This document shows, in pieces, positions 59,287 to 64,000 of a stretch of 64,000 bases of DNA (positions within the stretch are counted from its first letter, which is position 1; each line of letters starts with the position of its first letter). The stretch spans positions 248,001-312,000 of the forward strand of contig CAVZDW010000012.1 of NCBI GenBank assembly GCA_963774155.1. The letters run 5' to 3'. A model generated the notes under the pieces. That model did no database searches, was not told the origin of the DNA, and saw only the letters and a program-made list of their open reading frames with translations. The translations under genes were made by a program, and so were the position numbers. Source of the DNA: DASSUW01 sp963774155. GTDB taxonomy: Bacteria; Actinomycetota; Thermoleophilia; Solirubrobacterales; Solirubrobacteraceae.

Positions 59287-59417
59287 TTGAGGGAGGAGAG
59301 TGCTACGTCCGCCGGCGGGATATGAGGCCGGCGAACCCCGCCGGCGAGAGGTATGAGGCCGGCAGGCTTGCCCGGGAAGTGCCGCTCTCCTCTGCGGCCC
59401 CGGGGGAAACTGTGCGC
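59287..59417. other. structured intergenic region with direct repeats
   Basis: TATGAGGCCGGC occurs twice (59321-59332 and 59352-59363), 31 bp apart. GAGGAGAG (59293-59300) and CTCTCCTC (59385-59392) can pair across them. Several GCCGGC palindromes lie inside. It lies downstream of the histone-like gene on the minus strand. No riboswitch or known RNA was recognised. Confidence 0.5.
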
Positions 59418-59966
59418 TTAGACCAGCGCGGTCACGCGGTCCTTCGCCGCGTTGGCGTTGCGGCGGAGCAGCTTCTCCGCGTCGCGACGGCGCGTGCGCA
59501 GCTGGCGCTCGAGCCGGGTGCGGGCCTTCTTGACGTCGCGCTCGAGCTGGTTGCGCGCGGTGGTGCCGCGGCGCTCGAAGCGACGGATGTCCTTGTTGAG
59601 CTCGCGCTCGGCGGCCGTGCGCGTGCTGAACCGGCTCGCCAGGCCCTCGGCGAGGCCGACGACGCGGTCCCGCGCCTCGAGGGTGGCGCCGACGTAGACG
59701 AGCGCGGCGCGCTCGGCGACGTTGCGGCCCTGGGCGGCCGTGGTCTTCGCGGCACGCACCTGCGCCTGGGCGGCGTCACGCGTGTCGTTCCGCGCGATCG
59801 TGCGCTGGCGACGACCCGTCGACTTGCTCGGCGCCTTGGCGGCAGCCGTGCGACGCGGCGTCGTGCGCGTGGTGGCGGCACGCTTGCGGGCGGCCGGCTT
59901 GCGCTTGGCAGCAGGCTTCGCCTTGGCGGTCGTGGTGTTGGTGGTGGTGGTCGTGGTCTCAGCCAT
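59418..59966 (-). CDS. basic Lys/Ala/Arg-rich histone-like protein
   Basis: A 182-residue, strongly basic protein. The first ~10 residues are Thr-rich, then a Lys/Ala/Arg/Thr tail (AKAKPAAKRKPAARKRAATT) resembles histone H1 or HU-tail sequences. The C-terminal ~110 residues are helical with heptad-like spacing (ERELNKDIRRFERRGTTARN, KKARTRLERQLRTRRRDAEK). DNA condensation or granule-associated roles are possible; none proven. A purine-rich AAGGGG precedes ATG by about 12 nt, so it has a leader, unlike many neighbours. Confidence 0.7.
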   Translation of the reverse strand: MAETTTTTTNTTTAKAKPAAKRKPAARKRAATTRTTPRRTAAAKAPSKSTGRRQRTIARNDTRDAAQAQVRAAKTTAAQGRNVAERAALVYVGATLEARDRVVGLAEGLASRFSTRTAAERELNKDIRRFERRGTTARNQLERDVKKARTRLERQLRTRRRDAEKLLRRNANAAKDRVTALV

Positions 59967-60385
59967 CTGAGAAATCAGCCCCTTCGTTTGGGCCCCGTAG
60001 GTCATTGGTTCCAAGGTGGTCCAACGGGAACGGTACCCATCGAACACTTGTACGTAAACCGTGGGGGACCCTGCGTTACGCACCATAGCTTACTTTGTGC
60101 GCTCGCGTCGTGAACCTGACGTGAATCCGCCGGAAATCGCCCGGAAGTTTGTAACAGAACGAACGCAGGTTCGAAATTTCTGTGACCGGTCGCACACGTG
60201 GAGCACGAACGTCAACCCCGCTGGGTAGGGGAGCTGGGGAGGCCGGCGGGGGCGGTTTTCTTCGTCGCGTCCTGCCCTGGGGTCGTATAGCGACCATAGG
60301 GCAGGATTCGAGTTCGAAAACCCGGCCGAACCCGCTCCCTCAATGCCGCAGTTGAAGTTCGTCCCTAGCGAAAGACGAGCCCGAG
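59967..60385. other. 419-bp intergenic region
   Basis: It holds the histone-like gene promoter region on the minus strand, an AT-richer stretch near 60080-60180 with no ORF I can support, and the repeat element from 60207. Short ORFs here lack coding character. Confidence 0.6.
60207..60360. mobile_element. MITE-like dispersed element, copy 2
   Basis: About 154 bp bounded by GAACGTCAAC on the left and GTTGAAGTTC on the right, one mismatch to a perfect terminal inverted repeat. A central hairpin is CCTGCCCT with AGGGCAGG, enclosing GGTCG and CGACC. It is the reverse-complement counterpart of 6019-6182 and shares its right end with 45919-46027. No ORF. Confidence 0.8.
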
Positions 60386-61423
60386 CTACGCCGCCGGGCG
60401 GCCGAGCCCGAGCCGATCCGTCCGCGCCAGCCAGGCCAGCGGGTCGTCGAGCTCGGCGAAGCTCGGGAGTGCCTCCGGGGCCGCCCAGGCGCGGTTCAGG
60501 GCCGTGATGCCGCCCGTGGCGACGACGTCGTCGCAGAACTTCTTGCCCTGCTCGTACTGGCGCAGCTTGAGGTCCATCCCGATCATCCGCTCGAGCACCT
60601 TCAGGAGGCCCGAGCGCTCGCGGCGGCGGCGGGTCATGGCCTCGCGCATCGCCGAGACGTCGCTCAGCAGCTCGGCGCCGACGGCGTCCATCACGTGCTC
60701 GGCGTAGCCCTCGAGCAGCGCCATGAAGGCCTGCGCGCCCTCGAGCTGCGCCCGGCGGTCCTCGCCGACCATGACGAAGGCCAAGCCCTCGTCGCGGACG
60801 CGGTCGAGCATCCCGCGCAGATCGTTCATGTCCGGCATCCGCAGGAGACCGGCCGGGTTGACGTCGAGCGCCGTCAGCAGCTCGCCGACGAGCTGCGCCA
60901 GGTGCTCGCGCAGCCACGCGACGCTGCCGAACTGGAGCGCGTGGGTCGTCTCGTGGAGCGCGACCCAGCGCAGGAGCTGGTCCGGGTCGGCCTCGAGCGT
61001 GGTGGCCGCGTGGCCGAGGTTGGGCGCCACGAAGAGCAGCCGCGCGGGGGCGCTCGGATCGAGCGGCGGGAAGTCGTACTGGCCGAGCACGCGGCCGCCC
61101 AGGAAGCCGGAGACGGCGCCCGCCTCCAGCGCCAGGAGCGCGCCCGCGGCACCGCCGAGCGGGCCGAGCTTGGAGCCCAGCCGGGTGGACACGGGCTCGA
61201 GCACGCCCGCGACCGAGCGCAGGTTCGCGTCGATCCACTGGCCGCGGTCGACCGCCTCGGCGACCGGGAGCGGCGTCAGCGGGGTGAGCCCGGTGTAGGC
61301 GGAGACCAGGCGCTCGCTCTCGGCGGCCGGCCCGGTCAGCTGCTCGAACGGCTTCGGGTCACCGGAGGGCTGCAGTCCGGCGATTCCGCGGGCGACCTGC
61401 CCGGCGAGGTTCCAATCGATCAC
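60386..61423 (-). CDS. zinc-dependent metalloprotease (DUF2342, F420-associated)
   Basis: A 345-residue zincin-like protein. HETTHALQF (HExxH) in residues ~145-153 provides the metal-binding pair; EGYAEHVMDAVG downstream supplies the third ligand. The surrounding GPLGGAAGALLALEAGAVSG and GQYDFPPLDP are typical of the DUF2342 family, often annotated as coenzyme F420 biosynthesis-associated. Activity is not established. GTG overlaps the IMPase stop (GTGA). Its 3' end is 25 bp from the repeat element. Confidence 0.85.
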   Translation of the reverse strand: MIDWNLAGQVARGIAGLQPSGDPKPFEQLTGPAAESERLVSAYTGLTPLTPLPVAEAVDRGQWIDANLRSVAGVLEPVSTRLGSKLGPLGGAAGALLALEAGAVSGFLGGRVLGQYDFPPLDPSAPARLLFVAPNLGHAATTLEADPDQLLRWVALHETTHALQFGSVAWLREHLAQLVGELLTALDVNPAGLLRMPDMNDLRGMLDRVRDEGLAFVMVGEDRRAQLEGAQAFMALLEGYAEHVMDAVGAELLSDVSAMREAMTRRRRERSGLLKVLERMIGMDLKLRQYEQGKKFCDDVVATGGITALNRAWAAPEALPSFAELDDPLAWLARTDRLGLGRPAA

Positions 61424-62259
61424 CTCTTCATGGTGGCAGGCACGCGCGCGAGCTCCGCCAGCGCGGCCTCCGAGCGCGCCGCGACGACCGGCGAGTGGGG
61501 CAGCAGATCGAGCGGCGCGGCGAGCGGGTATTCGAAAGCCGTGAAGGCGACGTGACCGCCGGCCTCCCGGACGATCAGCTGCGCGGCGGCCGCGTCGACC
61601 GCCCGGCAGCCCTTCAGCGTGAGCATCCCGTCGAAGCGCGCGCCGGCGACCTGGCAGAGCGCGGCGGCGATCGTCCCGATGGCGCGCAGCCGGTGCGCGA
61701 CCTCGACCAGCCCCTCGGCCGACTGCAGCACCCAGCGCGGGTCGGCCGACTCGAAGCCGACGATCTCGAGCTTGCCGTCCGAGGCCCAGCGCCGCTCGCC
61801 GACGGTGGGATCGAGCGGGACGCCGTTGAGCTGCGCGCCGCCGCCGCGTGTCGCGACCCACTCCTCGTGGGGCCCGAAGTCCTGCACGAAGCCGAAGACC
61901 ACGTCGGCCATCGTCGGTCCCTCGGCGACGGCGATCGAGACGCAGTGGTGCGGGAGCCCGCGCTTGGCGTTCAGCGAGCCGTCGATCGGGTCCACCACGA
62001 CGAGCACGTCCGTGCCGCCGAAGTCCACGGTCCCGGCCTCCTCGCTGAGCACGGTGAAGCGCGCGCCGGCGTCGTAGAGCCCCTGGAGCTCGGCCAGGAT
62101 CGCCTGCTCGGCCAGCGCGTCGATCTCCAGCGTGCGGTCGCCGCCCTCACCGCGCGTGCCCGTCTCGACGACCCGCTCGGCCATCGTCGTGTGTTCCGCC
62201 AGCATCGTGCGGAGAGCGGAGGCCGCGCGACGCGACGCTCCGAGCCAGTCGGGGCTCAT
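61420..62259 (-). CDS. inositol monophosphatase family protein
   Basis: A 279-residue Li-sensitive-type phosphatase. DPIDGSLNAKRG near residue 90 binds metal; the Glu of the first motif lies in LSEEAGT; the C-terminal motif (AVDAAAAQLIVREAGG) retains Asp but lacks the usual Trp. It may hydrolyse inositol phosphate, fructose-1,6-bisphosphate or PAP. ATG is 9 nt from TAGGAT on its strand. Divergent from the UvrD-like helicase with 20 bp between starts. Confidence 0.87.
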   Translation of the reverse strand: MSPDWLGASRRAASALRTMLAEHTTMAERVVETGTRGEGGDRTLEIDALAEQAILAELQGLYDAGARFTVLSEEAGTVDFGGTDVLVVVDPIDGSLNAKRGLPHHCVSIAVAEGPTMADVVFGFVQDFGPHEEWVATRGGGAQLNGVPLDPTVGERRWASDGKLEIVGFESADPRWVLQSAEGLVEVAHRLRAIGTIAAALCQVAGARFDGMLTLKGCRAVDAAAAQLIVREAGGHVAFTAFEYPLAAPLDLLPHSPVVAARSEAALAELARVPATMKR

Positions 62260-62267
62260 CGCACGCG

Positions 62268-62274
62268 TATCCTA
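62268..62274. promoter_or_regulatory. shared bidirectional -10 box between IMPase and UvrD-like genes
   Basis: TATCCTA. On the plus strand TATCCT (62268-62273) lies 6 nt before the helicase GTG; on the minus strand TAGGAT (62269-62274) lies 9 nt before the IMPase ATG. The two boxes overlap by five bases. Confidence 0.5.
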
Positions 62275-62279
62275 CGAAG

Positions 62280-64000
62280 GTGCCCCAGGTGAGCTCCGAG
62301 CAGCACGCCGCGGTGACCCATGCCGCCGGGCCGCTGCTCGTCCTGGGCGGCGCCGGAACGGGCAAGACGACCGTCCTCGCCGAGCGCTTCCTGCACCTGG
62401 TGGCGAACGGCGCGCCGCCGGAGTCGCTGCTCGTCCTCTGCTACTCGACGGCGGCGGCCGACGCCCTGCGCGCCCAGCTCGAGGACCGGCTGCCCGGCGC
62501 GTACGAGGAGCTGGCCGTCACCACGTTCCACGGGTTCTGCGCGCGGCTCCTGCACGACGAGGCGCTGGAGGCCGGCCTCGACCCGTTCGTCAGCCCGGTG
62601 AGCGCGGCCGACCGGCTGGCCATGCTGCTCGAGCGGATCGACGAGCTGCCGCTCCGCCACCACGACCTGCGCGGCAACCCGAGCGCCACGCTCGGCGCCA
62701 TCGTCCAGCGCATCGACCGGCTCAAGGACGAGCTCGTCACCGCCCAGGACTACGCGGACTGGTCGGCGAAGCTGCCCGAGGAGCGCAAGCGCGACCGCGA
62801 GTTCGCCGAGCTCTACGCCGTGCACGAGCGGCTGCTCGACGAGGCGGGGACGGTCGACGTCGGCGACCTCGTGCTGCACAGCTTCCGGCTCCTGCGCACC
62901 AGCCGGCGGGTGCGCGAGCGGCTCGCCGCCCGCCATCGCCACGTGCTCGTCGACGAGCTGCAGGATGCGAGCTTCGCCCAGGGCCTGCTGCTGCGGCTCC
63001 TCGCCGCCCGCGGGGAGATCACCGCGGTCGCCGACGACGACCAGTCGATCCACCGCTTCCGCGGGGCCGCGACCAAGAACATCCTCGACTTCCGCGCCGA
63101 GTGGCCCGAGGCGACCGTCATCCGGCTCGAGCACTCCTACCGGAGCGGCGAGCGGATCCTCCAGGCGGCGGCCGCGGTGGCCGAGAAGGCGCCGGACCGG
63201 ATCGAGAAGGTGCTCCATGGCGAGCCCGGCGGTGAGGTCGCGTTCTGGCGCTGCGCTTCCGAGCGCGCGCAGGCCCAGGCCGTGGCCGCCGAGGTGGAGC
63301 GGCTGATCTCGCGCGAGGACGTGGCGCCCGAGGACGTGTGCGTGCTCGTGCGCAGCGTGCGCGGCGAGGGGCAGGCCGTGGCCGTCGCCTTCGAGGAGCG
63401 CGCGGTGCCCTACCGGCTGTCCGGCGCCGCGGCGTTCTTCCAGCGCGCCGAGGTGCGCGATCTGCTCGCGTGGCTGCGCCTGCTCGTCGACCCCGGCGAC
63501 GCCGGCGCCGTCGTGCGCGCGCTCGCGCGGCCGCCCGTCGAGCTGCGGGCGATCGACCTCGCGCGCGTCACCCAGATCGCCCGCCGCCGCAAGCTCGACA
63601 TGGTCGCCGCCCTGGGGGCCTCGCTGGAGTCGCCGCAGATCCCGCCCGAGGCGCGCGAGCGCATCACGCACTTCCTGCGGCTCCACCGCGCCGCCGCCTC
63701 GGCGATCGACTCGACGCGGCCCGACCTCTACGTGCACCGGCTCGTCGAGCGGCTCGGCCTGCGGCGCCAGCTGCTCTTCGCGGCGTCCACCGAGGTCGTC
63801 GAGCGGCTGCAGAACCTGGCCAAGTTCGCCGAGCTGGCCGCCGACTACGTGCGGCGCTCGCCGCAGGCCACGGGCCGCGACTTCGCGCGCTCGATCGCGG
63901 CGGTCGCCGACGCCGGCCTGCGCGAGGAGGAGGCCGCGGGCGGTGAGCGCCCGCCGGGCGTGCGCGTGATGTCGATGCACGCCGCCAAGGGTCTCGAGTT
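62280..64000 (+). CDS. UvrD/PcrA-like superfamily 1 DNA helicase (partial, 3' end outside)
   Basis: At least 573 residues, running off the window. Walker A is GGAGTGKTTV (residues ~22-31), the motif Ia/Ib region TTFHGFCARLLHDE, Walker B VLVDELQDASFAQ, motif III VADDDQSIHRFRGA, and motif IV/V VMSMHAAKGLE at the cut. UvrD-family helicases act in repair and replication restart; some have a C-terminal PD-(D/E)XK nuclease, which cannot be seen here. GTG is 6 nt after TATCCT. Confidence 0.92.
   Translation, partial: MPQVSSEQHAAVTHAAGPLLVLGGAGTGKTTVLAERFLHLVANGAPPESLLVLCYSTAAADALRAQLEDRLPGAYEELAVTTFHGFCARLLHDEALEAGLDPFVSPVSAADRLAMLLERIDELPLRHHDLRGNPSATLGAIVQRIDRLKDELVTAQDYADWSAKLPEERKRDREFAELYAVHERLLDEAGTVDVGDLVLHSFRLLRTSRRVRERLAARHRHVLVDELQDASFAQGLLLRLLAARGEITAVADDDQSIHRFRGAATKNILDFRAEWPEATVIRLEHSYRSGERILQAAAAVAEKAPDRIEKVLHGEPGGEVAFWRCASERAQAQAVAAEVERLISREDVAPEDVCVLVRSVRGEGQAVAVAFEERAVPYRLSGAAAFFQRAEVRDLLAWLRLLVDPGDAGAVVRALARPPVELRAIDLARVTQIARRRKLDMVAALGASLESPQIPPEARERITHFLRLHRAAASAIDSTRPDLYVHRLVERLGLRRQLLFAASTEVVERLQNLAKFAELAADYVRRSPQATGRDFARSIAAVADAGLREEEAAGGERPPGVRVMSMHAAKGLE

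Noticed and set aside
59213..59417. Riboswitch leader of the response regulator
   Set aside because: The regulator has its own -10 box 6 nt from its ATG, so the structured region is outside its transcript.
1..64000. tRNA, rRNA, CRISPR, prophage or origin
   Set aside because: No repeats with regular spacers, no rRNA-like blocks, no integrase or phage genes, no DnaA-box cluster were noticed; tRNA search by eye is limited.

Overview
The window is about 64 kb of very GC-rich chromosomal DNA with dense, mostly 4-bp-overlapping gene pairs. The gene set points to Actinomycetota, most likely Thermoleophilia / Solirubrobacterales: a single-chain PafBC-type double-WYL regulator, Lhr and Nei as in mycobacteria, luciferase-like (F420/flavin) oxidoreductases, FtsX-type exporters, many MFS pumps and a groESL operon with CIRCE operators. 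The family assignment is inference from gene content and was not tested by alignment. I see no rRNA, tRNA, CRISPR array or phage, and no transposase gene.

Layout. 1-5.3 kb: FtsX-type ABC exporter, a membrane-anchored alpha/beta hydrolase and a DHA2 drug pump. 5.4-10.2 kb: EcsC protein, SDR, YhaM-like OB/HD nuclease, and a LuxR/TPR regulator with its methyltransferase. 10.2-17.3 kb: a NarL response regulator coupled to a 65-residue HisKA-only protein, PafBC, a PPOX protein, a GAF-GAF-GGDEF-HD-GYP protein and RmlA. 17.3-25 kb: a DeoR/MFS/HAD cassette, a fatty-acid desaturase with a PucR regulator, RmlD-RmlB, a lipoprotein and a TetR operon with a family 5 uracil-DNA glycosylase. 26.9-34.7 kb: Lhr helicase (with a one-base frameshift), a GGDEF-EAL protein, Nei and GDPD. 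34.8-42 kb: an ECF sigma factor with a DUF4349 anti-sigma candidate, Crp, NUDIX, ASCH, a phosphatase, membrane proteins and groES-groEL. 42-53.4 kb: ASCH/cupin, GH13 with an LLM enzyme, a Drr-type exporter under MarR, a CGNR regulator with citrate synthase, amidase, an NAD-binding protein and a 7Fe ferredoxin. 53.4-64 kb: cupin/amidohydrolase/methyltransferase/Mrp, a two-component operon with a PepSY protein, a basic histone-like protein, a DUF2342 metalloprotease, an IMPase and the start of a UvrD-like helicase.

The least expected signals are non-coding. (1) A dispersed element of about 155-165 bp with terminal inverted repeats GAACGTCAAC/GTTGACGTTC occurs at 6.0, 45.9 (truncated) and 60.2 kb, always at gene 3' ends. 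The 45.9-kb copy appears to have rewritten the ends of two genes. (2) At least 15 genes carry a TANNNT-like -10 box 6-10 nt before the start codon, which implies pervasive leaderless mRNAs. In two divergent pairs a single near-symmetric -10 box seems to serve both genes. (3) lhr and nei share an identical 14-nt start-proximal element. DNA repair (Lhr, Nei, UDG, UvrD, PafBC) and c-di-GMP turnover (two proteins) are the functional themes that recur.
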